A DNA stretch of 20,162 bases from positions 1 to 20,162 of the forward strand of contig JAGREF010000003.1 of the NCBI GenBank assembly GCA_020446665.1. The letters are read 5' to 3'. The notes below the pieces were generated by a model. It had not been told where the DNA came from. It searched no databases and worked only from the letters and a program-made list of their open reading frames with translations. This DNA comes from Sphingomonadaceae bacterium (GTDB taxonomy: Bacteria > Pseudomonadota > Alphaproteobacteria > Sphingomonadales > Sphingomonadaceae). This document shows, piece after piece, positions 13,875-20,162 of this stretch (position 1 is its first letter; every line of letters starts with the position of its first letter). A program made the position numbers and the translations under genes.

Positions 13875-15056
13875 ATGAAACGCTTGCCCGCCCTGCCCCT
13901 GATCGCCCTTGCGCTCGCTGCCCCGGTGAGCGCGCAGCAATCGGTGCGCGATTTCCAGCTGCCGCCTGCCCCCACAGCGACAGCATCGCCCAATGTGCAG
14001 GGCCCGGTCGATACAGAAGGCGCCGTGCCCGTCGTCCCGCGCGCGATTGAGACAGACAGGCCCGCCCCAACACCCAGCCCGTCGCCCAGCCCTGCGCCGA
14101 GGCAGACCCCTGCCCCCGTGCCGGCGCCAAGCCGCGCAGTGGAACAACGCCCCGAGCGCACAATATCCCAGCCGCAACCGCCAGCGGCTCAAACGCCGGT
14201 CGAAACACCAGCGCCACAAGCCACGCCGAGTCCCGATGTGGCGGAGATGCTTCCCGAATCCTCGCCGGAGCTCCCCACCCCGCCAGAATCGATGTCGGCT
14301 CCTTCCGCTTCACCGGACTTTGCACCGGGAACGCCATGGCCCTGGTGGATCTGGCTTGCGGCGGGACTTGGCCTGTTGGCGATCTTCGTTCTCATTGGTT
14401 GGGCATGGCGCAAACGCAGCGCTGCAACAGTGCCCGAGATAATGCCGCCCCTGATGCAAGCGTCTCCGGAGCCAGACCCCCGGCAGGAAGCGACACCACC
14501 ACCTGTCCCCACCCCTGCGCCCACCGAGCAGACACAACCAGTCGCCAGCCCGTCTCTCCCGGTTGCACGTGGCATAGCCATCCGCGCACCGCTGCTGGAG
14601 ATGGAAACCGCTTCACTCAGCCGCAGCGTGATGGCCTTGCGCCTGTCCTATCGCCTGCGCATCACCAATCCCGGCGGTGCCCCGCTGGAAGGGCTGCAGC
14701 TGGAAGGGGAACTGGCCGCGGCCCACAGCTCTGCACCGATTGACGCACAGCGTGCCGATCCCGCGCGAGCGCTGACCTTGCGCAATGAACTGCCCCGGCT
14801 CGATCCGGGAGAGACGCAAGTCCTGAAGGGTGAGATTGTCCTGCCATTGTCGGAAATTGTGCCGATCATGCAAGGCAATGTCCCGCTGCTCGTGCCGCTG
14901 CTGTTATGGCGTTGCACGGCTGATGGCATACCGCCTGCTGCGCGCACTTACCTGCTGGGTGAAGTACCGGAAACCGTCGGCAGCCGCCTGCGCCCCTATC
15001 GGCTTGACCAGCCGCCGCAGGGATACCCCAATCTGGGTCTCAAGGCGCTCGACTAG
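13875..15056 (+). CDS. Proline-rich membrane-anchored protein of unknown function
   Basis: A 393-residue protein that I do not recognise by function. It begins with a Sec signal peptide, MKRLPALPLIALALAAPVSA, with likely cleavage before QQ at 20/21. A long Pro/Ala/Ser/Thr region follows (about 30–155, with runs such as PTPSPSPSPAPRQTPAPVPA). A transmembrane helix PWWIWLAAGLGLLAIFVLIG (about 156–175) is followed by WRKR, so the positive-inside rule places the C-terminus in the cytoplasm. After a second, shorter Pro-rich linker (about 187–230) comes a β-rich globular domain (about 235–390) with LSYRLRITNPGGAPLEGLQL. The periplasmic Pro-rich part could span the periplasm or bind a wall or outer-membrane partner. 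The frame is open further upstream, but that part runs antisense to queF. The start is ATG 13875 with no strong ribosome-binding site. It is divergent from queF and 27 bases before sseA. Confidence 0.78.
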   Translation: MKRLPALPLIALALAAPVSAQQSVRDFQLPPAPTATASPNVQGPVDTEGAVPVVPRAIETDRPAPTPSPSPSPAPRQTPAPVPAPSRAVEQRPERTISQPQPPAAQTPVETPAPQATPSPDVAEMLPESSPELPTPPESMSAPSASPDFAPGTPWPWWIWLAAGLGLLAIFVLIGWAWRKRSAATVPEIMPPLMQASPEPDPRQEATPPPVPTPAPTEQTQPVASPSLPVARGIAIRAPLLEMETASLSRSVMALRLSYRLRITNPGGAPLEGLQLEGELAAAHSSAPIDAQRADPARALTLRNELPRLDPGETQVLKGEIVLPLSEIVPIMQGNVPLLVPLLLWRCTADGIPPAARTYLLGEVPETVGSRLRPYRLDQPPQGYPNLGLKALD

Positions 15057-15083
15057 CGGGCGCTGTGGCGCTACCCAAGCGCT

Positions 15084-15932
15084 ATGGAAAATCTCGTTTC
15101 AACCCAGTGGCTCGCCGATGCGCTCGGCTCGCCTGATCTCGTCGTGGTGGATGCCTCCGCCCATCTTCCCAATGCAGGCCGCGATCCGCGCGCGGAATAT
15201 GATACCGGGCACATTCCCGGCGCCAAATTCCTCGACCTGCCCAGCCTGAAGGACGCCGGCAGCCCGGTCCCCAATGCGCTGCCGACGCCCGAACAATTTG
15301 CCGCGCGCATGGCTGAGCTTGGGATTACCGAGGCAACCCGCGTGGTCATCTATGATGACAGCGCCGTGAAGACCTCGGCCCGCGCCTGGTACATGTTCCA
15401 TCTGTTCGGCCATGACGAAGTCGCCATTCTCGATGGGGGCCTCGGCAAGTGGAAGGCGGAAGGCCGCGCGCTGGAAACGGGCTGCACCGATTGCGCTGCG
15501 GCCAGCTATGCCCCACGCGGCGACAAACGCGCCAAGGTGCGCAGCAAGGCAGACATGCTCGCCAATGTGGAAAGCCGCGCCGCGCAGGTGGTTGACGCAC
15601 GCGATGGCGGGCGCTTCACCGCTGCAGTGGATGATGCCGTGCACGGTCTCGCCGGGGGCCATATCCCCGGTGCGCGCAACCTGCCCTTCTTCAAGCTCTA
15701 CAATGAAGACGGCACCTTCAAGGACGCAGCCGGATTGCAGGCGGAATTCGATACAGCAGGGGTGGATCCGGCAGGCCCGGTCATCACCAGTTGCGGCGGC
15801 GGTGTAACCGCCTGTGTGCTGCTGTTTGCAATGAACCTGCTCGGCCATGAGCATGGCGAACTCTATGACGGCAGCTGGAGCGAATGGGGCGCTGATCCCG
15901 TCACACCGAAGGAAGCCGGGGAAGCCCGCTAG
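15084..15932 (+). CDS. sseA: 3-mercaptopyruvate sulfurtransferase (tandem rhodanese)
   Basis: A 282-residue protein with two rhodanese domains. The inactive N-terminal domain has VVDASAHLPNAGRDPRAEYD, TGHIPGAKFLDL and VIYDDSAVKTSARAWYMFH. The catalytic C-terminal domain has VVDARDGGRFTA, GGHIPGARNLPF and the active loop CGGGVTAC with Cys237. The loop form CGxGVTA separates mercaptopyruvate sulfurtransferases from thiosulfate sulfurtransferases (CRxGxx). It moves sulfur from 3-mercaptopyruvate to thiols or cyanide in cysteine breakdown, in the cytoplasm. Length is typical. Start ATG 15084; metC begins three bases after its stop, so the two likely form an operon for sulfur amino-acid metabolism. 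Confidence 0.93.
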   Translation: MENLVSTQWLADALGSPDLVVVDASAHLPNAGRDPRAEYDTGHIPGAKFLDLPSLKDAGSPVPNALPTPEQFAARMAELGITEATRVVIYDDSAVKTSARAWYMFHLFGHDEVAILDGGLGKWKAEGRALETGCTDCAAASYAPRGDKRAKVRSKADMLANVESRAAQVVDARDGGRFTAAVDDAVHGLAGGHIPGARNLPFFKLYNEDGTFKDAAGLQAEFDTAGVDPAGPVITSCGGGVTACVLLFAMNLLGHEHGELYDGSWSEWGADPVTPKEAGEAR

Positions 15933-15934
15933 AC

Positions 15935-17167
15935 ATGGCAAAGAGAAGCGGCCCGCAGAGGCCGGATACGCAGCTTGTCACTGGCGGACGCAGGCCCGAA
16001 TGGACCGGCACAGGCGATCAGCCGGGCGCGGTGGTCAGCCCGCCTGTCTGGCGCGCCAGCACCCATCTCTACCCCGATAGCGCTGCGCTCAAACAAGGGC
16101 CGACCCGCAATGAGGATGGGCGCTTCTTCTACGGCCGGCGCGGCGCACCGACACAATGGGCACTGGCCGAAGCACTGACAGAACTGGAACCGGGGGCTTT
16201 CGGGACCTTGCTCTATCCCAGCGGTGTCGCAGCGATCACAGGCGCCTTGCTGACAGTGCTCAGCCCCGGCGATGTGCTGCTGGTGACGGATAATGCCTAT
16301 GATCCCAGCCGCCATATCTCCAATGGCATGCTGAAGCGTTTCGGCGTGGAAACGCGCTACTTCGATCCGCTCGACATTGACGCCTATCGCGCCCTGTTTT
16401 GCGAGCGGACCAAGGCTGTCCTACTGGAAAGCCCCGGCAGCCTGACCATGGAAGTGTGCGATGTGCCTGCCTTGGCCGCAATCGCGCGTGACCATGGGGC
16501 GCTGTCACTGCTCGACAACACATGGGCCGGGCCGACCGGCTTCCCTGCGCTGGAGCGGGGCTGCGACATTGCGATCATGGCGCTGACCAAGCATGTGAAC
16601 GGCCATTCCGATGTTCTGATGGGCAGCGTTTCTGCAGGCGAGGAACTCTATGCCAGCCTGCGCCGCACTGCGCAGGATCTGGGCCATGTCGTCTCGCCCG
16701 ATGATGCAGCGCTGGCCCTGCGTGGCCTCAGGACCATGGCGGTGCGGCTGGAGCGGGAAACGGCATCTGCACTGCAGCTCGCCCAATATCTCTCCACCCG
16801 ACCGGAAGTCGCGCATGTGCTCTGTCCGATCCTGCCCGGCGCGCCGGGGCATGATCTGTGGGCGCGCGATTTCAAAGGCGGCTGCGGGCTGTTCTCGATC
16901 GTGCTGGCAGGGCGCGACGACGCCGCCCGGGCGCGCTTCATCGACGCGCTGGAACTGTTCGGCATCGGCTATAGCTGGGGCGGTTTCGAGAGCCTCGCCA
17001 TCCCCTTTGACCCTGCACCCAATCGCAGCGCAGGCAGCTGGCCACCTGCGGGCTGGAACGAACAGGACCGGTTGGGCGTTCGTTTTTCGATAGGGCTGGA
17101 GGATCCGGCAGACTTGCTCGCCGATCTGGAACAAGCCTTCGCAGCGATGGGACAGGATACAGCATGA
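15935..17167 (+). CDS. metC: Cystathionine β-lyase (Cys/Met metabolism PLP enzyme)
   Basis: A 410-residue γ-family PLP enzyme. Visible features: VSPPVWRASTHLYPDSAAL (34–52), the cofactor-phosphate segment FYGRRGAPT (65–73), the substrate segment LLYPSGVAAITGALL (92–106), Asp194 in LLDNTWAGP under the pyridine ring, and the Schiff-base Lys219 in MALTKHVNGHSDVLMG. The STKY-type lyases have TKY–GH–D; TKHVNGHSD fits the alphaproteobacterial MetC branch. It cleaves cystathionine to homocysteine, pyruvate and ammonia in methionine synthesis, and such enzymes often also act on cystine. Start ATG 15935, three bases after the sseA stop. Its stop overlaps the mscS start (ATGA), giving tight coupling. 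Cystathionine γ-synthase-like specificity cannot be fully excluded. Confidence 0.92.
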   Translation: MAKRSGPQRPDTQLVTGGRRPEWTGTGDQPGAVVSPPVWRASTHLYPDSAALKQGPTRNEDGRFFYGRRGAPTQWALAEALTELEPGAFGTLLYPSGVAAITGALLTVLSPGDVLLVTDNAYDPSRHISNGMLKRFGVETRYFDPLDIDAYRALFCERTKAVLLESPGSLTMEVCDVPALAAIARDHGALSLLDNTWAGPTGFPALERGCDIAIMALTKHVNGHSDVLMGSVSAGEELYASLRRTAQDLGHVVSPDDAALALRGLRTMAVRLERETASALQLAQYLSTRPEVAHVLCPILPGAPGHDLWARDFKGGCGLFSIVLAGRDDAARARFIDALELFGIGYSWGGFESLAIPFDPAPNRSAGSWPPAGWNEQDRLGVRFSIGLEDPADLLADLEQAFAAMGQDTA

Positions 17168-18246
17168 CCACAGCAGCCACACTCGACACGGTCGATCCGG
17201 CAGCGCCAGAGGAAGCAGCTGACGCGGCATCAGACGCCGCCAGCACTTTGCCCGCGCCAGCGGAAACGCCCATGCCAGAAGCGCCGGTGGCTGCAGCAGA
17301 CGAAATCAAGGAAGCCGTTGGCGCGAAGAGCGAAACTGCCAAAGGCATTCTGGATTCGCTCGATTCCATGGCCATCAGCGCGGGTGACATGCGCATTTCC
17401 CTGCTGGATGCGCTGGTCGTCGTGGTCGTTATTGTCGGCGTTTACATCGCGGCATGGGTGCTGACCCGCGTGGCCAAATCCGCGCTCAAACGCATGACCA
17501 AGCTCGACCCGTCGCAAATGCTGCTGGCGGACAAGCTGGTATCGCTGGTGGTCTGGGGCCTTGCTGTCCTGATCGGCATCGACATGCTGGGAATCGACCT
17601 GACGGCGCTGGCGGTGTTCTCCGGCGCATTCGGCCTGGCCATCGGTTTCGGCCTGCAAAAGACCTTCGGCAATCTCATCGCCGGGATCATCCTGCTGATG
17701 GATCGATCGATCAAGCCGGGTGATGTGATTGCCATTGCTGATCAGTCCGGGGCCACCACCTTTGGCCAGATCCGCAAGATCGGCATTCGCGCCGTGTCGA
17801 TAACCACCCGCGATGAGAAGGAATATCTCATCCCCAATGAAAACCTGATGATCAATCAGGTGGAAAACTGGTCCTATTCCAGCAGGAATGTCCGCATCCA
17901 GGTGCCTGTGGGCGTCAGCTATAATTGCGATATCAAACGCGCTGAAGAGCTGATGCTGGAGGCTGCTTCTAGCGTGAAACGCATCCTCAAGACACCGCCG
18001 CCCACTGTGTGGCTGGATCAATATGGCGCCAGCTCCGTCGATTTCATCATCCATTGCTGGATCCGCGACCCGGAAGAGGGCGTGGGCAATATCCGCTCCG
18101 CTGTGCTGAAAAACCTGTGGGACCTGTTTCAGGCTGAAGGCATTGAAATTCCCTTCCCGCAGAATGACATCAACTTGCGGAGAAATGCCGAATTCGATCA
18201 GCTGGTCGCCGCCATTGCGCAGCGGGTTGATAGCAAGGGGCACTAA
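17164..18246 (+). CDS. Small-conductance mechanosensitive channel (MscS family)
   Basis: A 360-residue inner-membrane channel that opens under membrane tension to release solutes on osmotic downshift. An unusual N-terminal Ala/Pro/Glu-rich stretch (1–60) precedes three transmembrane helices at about 79–101, 124–142 and 145–178. The pore-lining third helix reads FGLAIGFGLQKTFGNLIAGI, followed by the β-domain start MDRSIKPGDVIAI. The cytoplasmic cage follows, with RAVSITTRDEKEYLIPNENL and VENWSYSSRNVRIQVPVGVS. The length is above the E. coli MscS because of the N-terminal tail. The start ATG 17164 overlaps the metC stop by four bases. Its role inside a sulfur gene group is not evident; co-transcription is likely, but a functional tie is not shown. 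Confidence 0.9.
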   Translation: MTTAATLDTVDPAAPEEAADAASDAASTLPAPAETPMPEAPVAAADEIKEAVGAKSETAKGILDSLDSMAISAGDMRISLLDALVVVVVIVGVYIAAWVLTRVAKSALKRMTKLDPSQMLLADKLVSLVVWGLAVLIGIDMLGIDLTALAVFSGAFGLAIGFGLQKTFGNLIAGIILLMDRSIKPGDVIAIADQSGATTFGQIRKIGIRAVSITTRDEKEYLIPNENLMINQVENWSYSSRNVRIQVPVGVSYNCDIKRAEELMLEAASSVKRILKTPPPTVWLDQYGASSVDFIIHCWIRDPEEGVGNIRSAVLKNLWDLFQAEGIEIPFPQNDINLRRNAEFDQLVAAIAQRVDSKGH

Positions 18247-18286
18247 AGTTCCCCTTCCCCATCGGCAATTCATTCTCGCTGGCGAG

Positions 18287-18323
18287 TTTTCCATGGCTGG
18301 CCCATTTCGCCCGCCATGGAAAA
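18287..18323. promoter_or_regulatory. Perfect 11-bp inverted repeat spanning the cobA start codon
   Basis: TTTTCCATGGC (18287–18297) and GCCATGGAAAA (18313–18323) are exact reverse complements around a 15-base centre. The right arm contains the cobA ATG (18316–18318). As RNA it would lock the start codon in a stem; as DNA it is a dyad of repressor-site size. No Shine-Dalgarno site precedes this start. The arms contain CCATGG, which is itself palindromic, so part of the match comes easily. Confidence 0.55.
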
Positions 18324-19125
18324 GACAGGAACAGTCTATCTGGTTGGCGCGGGGCCGGGTGATCCCGACCTCCTGACCCTGCGCGCCGCGCGTCTGCTGC
18401 GGGCCGCGCGGCTGGTGGTGCATGACGGGCTGGTCGAGCCCGCAATCCTCGCCATGGCGCATCCCGATGCGCGCTTTGTCTGCGTGGCCAAGCGCCGTTC
18501 TCAGCACACGCTGCCGCAGGAAGAGATCAACGCGCTGCTGGTGCGCGAAGCGCGTGCCGGGCGCGATGTCGTCCGGCTCAAGGGCGGCGACCCGCTGATC
18601 TTCGGGCGTGGCGGCGAAGAGGCAGAGGCATGCCGTGCCGCGGGTGTGCCGGTGGAGATCGTCCCCGGTATCAGCGCGGCCAATGGTGCAGCAGCAGCCG
18701 CGCAGATCGCCCTCACCCATCGCGACGCCTCCAGCATTGTCAGCTTCGTTGCTGGCCAGTGCAAGGGGCTGTCCGACCAGAACTGGGCGGGCCTTGCCGG
18801 GCCGGGGCGCACGCTGGTGATCTATATGGGCGTGAAGACTGCCCCGCAAATTGCTGAAAAACTGATGGCTGATGGGCTGACCCCGGACATGCCGGTGGCA
18901 GTGATCGAAAATGGCGCGCGTCCGGAAATGCGGGTGCTGCGCGGATCGCTCGCAGCCCTGCCCCAGCTGGTTGAGCGTGAGAAAGTGGTCAGCCCGGCGC
19001 TGATCGTGATCGGCGAAGTGACCGCGCGGCTGGATCGTCGTCCCAGCGAAAGCTGGGACCGGTCTGCAATCATGCACGAGTTGGAAATCGATCCCAGCTT
19101 TCGCTGGGATGACGGAGAGAGATAA
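18316..19125 (+). CDS. cobA: Uroporphyrinogen-III C-methyltransferase (SUMT), siroheme synthesis
   Basis: A 269-residue SAM-dependent methyltransferase that makes precorrin-2 from uroporphyrinogen III, the branch to siroheme (and cobalamin). Visible features: VYLVGAGPGDPDLLTLRA (7–24), LVVHDGLVEPAIL, VRLKGGDPLIFGRGGEEAEA (the SAM-binding loop), VPGISAANGAAAAAQIALTHR, and IVIGEVTA near the end. It lacks the CysG dehydrogenase/ferrochelatase part, so those activities must come from elsewhere. The last 28 or so residues (from about RRPSESWDRS) are encoded by a REP-like repeat and look non-native. The start is ATG 18316, whose region lies in an inverted repeat. It leads the cobA–DUF2849–cysI group, overlapping the next gene by one base; the product's siroheme serves the CysI hemoprotein. 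mscS ends 69 bases upstream. A weak hairpin over the mscS stop (18235–18256) lacks a T run. Confidence 0.94.
   Translation: MEKTGTVYLVGAGPGDPDLLTLRAARLLRAARLVVHDGLVEPAILAMAHPDARFVCVAKRRSQHTLPQEEINALLVREARAGRDVVRLKGGDPLIFGRGGEEAEACRAAGVPVEIVPGISAANGAAAAAQIALTHRDASSIVSFVAGQCKGLSDQNWAGLAGPGRTLVIYMGVKTAPQIAEKLMADGLTPDMPVAVIENGARPEMRVLRGSLAALPQLVEREKVVSPALIVIGEVTARLDRRPSESWDRSAIMHELEIDPSFRWDDGER
19036..19114. repeat. REP-like inverted pair (copy 2) inside the cobA 3' end
   Basis: Left arm CGTCGTCCCAGCGAAAGCTG (19036–19055, continuing GGAC to 19059) matches the reverse complement of the right arm (19090–19114) with few mismatches. It is the same element as at 3943–4023. Each arm holds CCCAGC–GAAA–GCTGGG or its complement. 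Here it lies in coding sequence and encodes the CobA tail. The bases right after the right arm (GGAGAG) form the ribosome-binding site of the DUF2849 gene. Confidence 0.88.
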
Positions 19126-19424
19126 TGAACATCCTGACCGGCAATGATTTGAAGAGCGGGGCCGTGGTGTGGTGGACCGGCTATGACTGGTCGCTCCATG
19201 TCGAAGATGCGGTTGATGTCGGCTCTCAAGCCGATGCCATCGCCGCCCGCGAGGAAGCCGCGCGCCGGGTCAACGTGCCCTATGCGCTGGAGGCGGAACG
19301 GACGGAGGACGGCAGGGTCCGCCCGACCCATATCAAGGATCGCATCCGCGCCCTTGGCCCCACCGTGCGCCCTGACCTGACGCTCAAACCTGCTGATCCC
19401 GAAATCGGCACCTGGATTATCTGA
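19125..19424 (+). CDS. DUF2849 family protein of the sulfite reductase cluster
   Basis: A 99-residue cytoplasmic protein. LTGNDLKSGAVVWWTGYDWS near the N-terminus, a central helix with AIAAREEAARRVNVPYALEA, and the closing RPDLTLKPADPEIGTWII agree with DUF2849, a small family found beside alphaproteobacterial nitrite/sulfite reductase genes. The biochemical role is unknown; an accessory part in sulfite reduction is inferred from the fixed gene order cobA–DUF2849–cysI. The start is ATG 19125, sharing its A with the cobA stop TAA. The GGAGAG ribosome-binding site four bases upstream is part of, or directly next to, the REP-like repeat. The stop shares one base with the cysI ATG (TGATG), so all three genes are likely translated in series. 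Confidence 0.9.
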   Translation: MNILTGNDLKSGAVVWWTGYDWSLHVEDAVDVGSQADAIAAREEAARRVNVPYALEAERTEDGRVRPTHIKDRIRALGPTVRPDLTLKPADPEIGTWII

Positions 19425-20162
19425 TGTATCATTATGACCAATATGACCAGGCGATGGTCGATGCCCGCGTCGCAGAGTTCCGCGACCAGTGCCAGCGCCG
19501 CCTTGAAGGCAAGCTGAGCGAAGACCAGTTCAAGCCGCTGCGGCTGATGAACGGCCTCTATCTGCAGTTGCACGCCTATATGCTGCGCGTGGCCATTCCC
19601 TATGGCACGCTCAATTCGCGCCAGATGCATATGCTGGGCGACATCGCGGACAAATATGATCGCGGCTATGGCCATTTCACCACCCGCCAGAACATCCAGT
19701 ATAACTGGATCAAGCTGGAGGAAGCAGGTGATTTGCTGGCCGATCTGGCCAGTGTGGAAATGCACGCCATCCAGACCAGCGGCAATTGCATCCGCAACAC
19801 CACCTCTGACCATTTCGCAGGCGCCGCCGCCGATGAAGTGGTCGATCCGCGCCCCTATGCCGAACTGATCCGCCAGTGGAGCACCTTCCACCCGGAATTC
19901 ATGTATCTGCCGCGCAAGTTCAAGATGGCGGTGATCGCCAGCGAGCACGACCGGGCGGCCATGCGGCTGCATGATATCGGCGTGAATATCGTGAAGAACG
20001 CAGCGGGCGAGCTGGGCGCGGCCTTCTATGTCGGTGGCGGCATGGGCCGCACCCCGATGATCGCCCCCTGCATCCGCGACTTCGTGCCGCTCGATCAGTT
20101 CATCACCTATGCCGAGGCAGCCTTGCGCGTCTACAACCGCTATGGCCGCCGCGACAACAAGT
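19424..20162 (+). CDS. cysI: Nitrite/sulfite reductase, hemoprotein β-type (CysI), N-terminal part
   Basis: The frame runs open from ATG 19424 to the window end: 246 codons of a protein normally about 550 residues long, cut at the 3' side. The N-terminal ferredoxin-like repeat shows FKPLRLMNGLYLQLHAYMLR (37–56) and the siroheme-contact segments HFTTRQNIQYNW (84–95) and QTSGNCIRNTTSDH (117–130). NAAGELGAAFYVGGGMGRTP marks the second domain. The family reduces sulfite to sulfide (or nitrite to ammonia) with siroheme and a 4Fe-4S cluster; the cluster cysteines are beyond the window. The context of cobA and DUF2849, together with metC and sseA nearby, favours assimilatory sulfite reduction. The start overlaps the DUF2849 stop by one base. 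Confidence 0.93.
   Translation, partial: MYHYDQYDQAMVDARVAEFRDQCQRRLEGKLSEDQFKPLRLMNGLYLQLHAYMLRVAIPYGTLNSRQMHMLGDIADKYDRGYGHFTTRQNIQYNWIKLEEAGDLLADLASVEMHAIQTSGNCIRNTTSDHFAGAAADEVVDPRPYAELIRQWSTFHPEFMYLPRKFKMAVIASEHDRAAMRLHDIGVNIVKNAAGELGAAFYVGGGMGRTPMIAPCIRDFVPLDQFITYAEAALRVYNRYGRRDNK

Noticed and set aside
15099..15941. A 280-codon minus-strand frame opposite sseA
   Set aside because: Exact shadow of the two rhodanese domains; no initiation signal.
18235..18256. Possible rho-independent terminator after mscS (AAGGGG…CCCCTT)
   Set aside because: The stem is short and interrupted, and C's, not a T run, follow. Left unlisted.
17230..19077. A 615-codon open frame on the minus strand opposite mscS and cobA
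   Set aside because: It mirrors two well-recognised genes in GC-rich DNA, has His/Gln/Arg-rich composition and shows no domain I recognise.

Overview
The window is a stretch of GC-rich bacterial chromosome. It most likely comes from a sphingomonad (Alphaproteobacteria, Sphingomonadales; an Erythrobacter/Altererythrobacter-like organism is my best guess). The reasons are the protein families and their order, the alphaproteobacterial SerC type and serC leader, the cobA–DUF2849–cysI sulfite-reduction cluster, and several dispersed palindromic repeats common in that order. Taxonomy is inferred from recognition only; no search was run.

Layout. Bases 1–962 (+) hold the 3' end of trhO (tRNA U34 hydroxylation) and a coupled glutathione S-transferase gene that starts with TTG. 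A 152-bp inverted-repeat element (963–1114) separates these from a minus-strand amino-acid block. That block reads serC leader – serC – repeat – serA – repeat – hisZ (5236 down to 1115), covering two of the three serine-synthesis steps plus the regulatory subunit of ATP phosphoribosyltransferase. Divergent from serC is a GT4 glycosyltransferase (5340–6491), which converges on a small four-helix membrane protein. Then come rarA (replication-fork AAA+ ATPase) and an overlapping gene for an RNase H-like protein, a tandem 36-bp repeat, tRNA-Thr(UGU), a decayed cytochrome P450 remnant and a PilZ (c-di-GMP) protein.

Bases 10151–13283 (−) encode an exported TPR–CHAT caspase-like protein. It is split by a frameshift at a run of six G (six C on the + strand), and it sits 30 nt downstream of queF (queuosine pathway). 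Divergent from queF is a proline-rich, membrane-anchored protein of unknown function.

Bases 15084–20162 (+) are dominated by sulfur metabolism: sseA, metC, an mscS-type channel, then cobA (siroheme branch), DUF2849 and cysI (sulfite reductase hemoprotein, cut by the window end). Several of these genes overlap stop-to-start, which suggests translational coupling. CobA makes the precursor of the siroheme that CysI needs; sulfide then joins the serine-derived skeleton made through SerA and SerC.

I see no phage, insertion sequence, CRISPR array or obvious defence island. The least ordinary items are the split CHAT gene, the REP-like repeat that supplies the CobA C-terminus and the next gene's ribosome-binding site, the rarA-coupled RNase H-like protein, the P450 fossil beside tRNA-Thr, and an 11-bp perfect inverted repeat over the cobA start codon.
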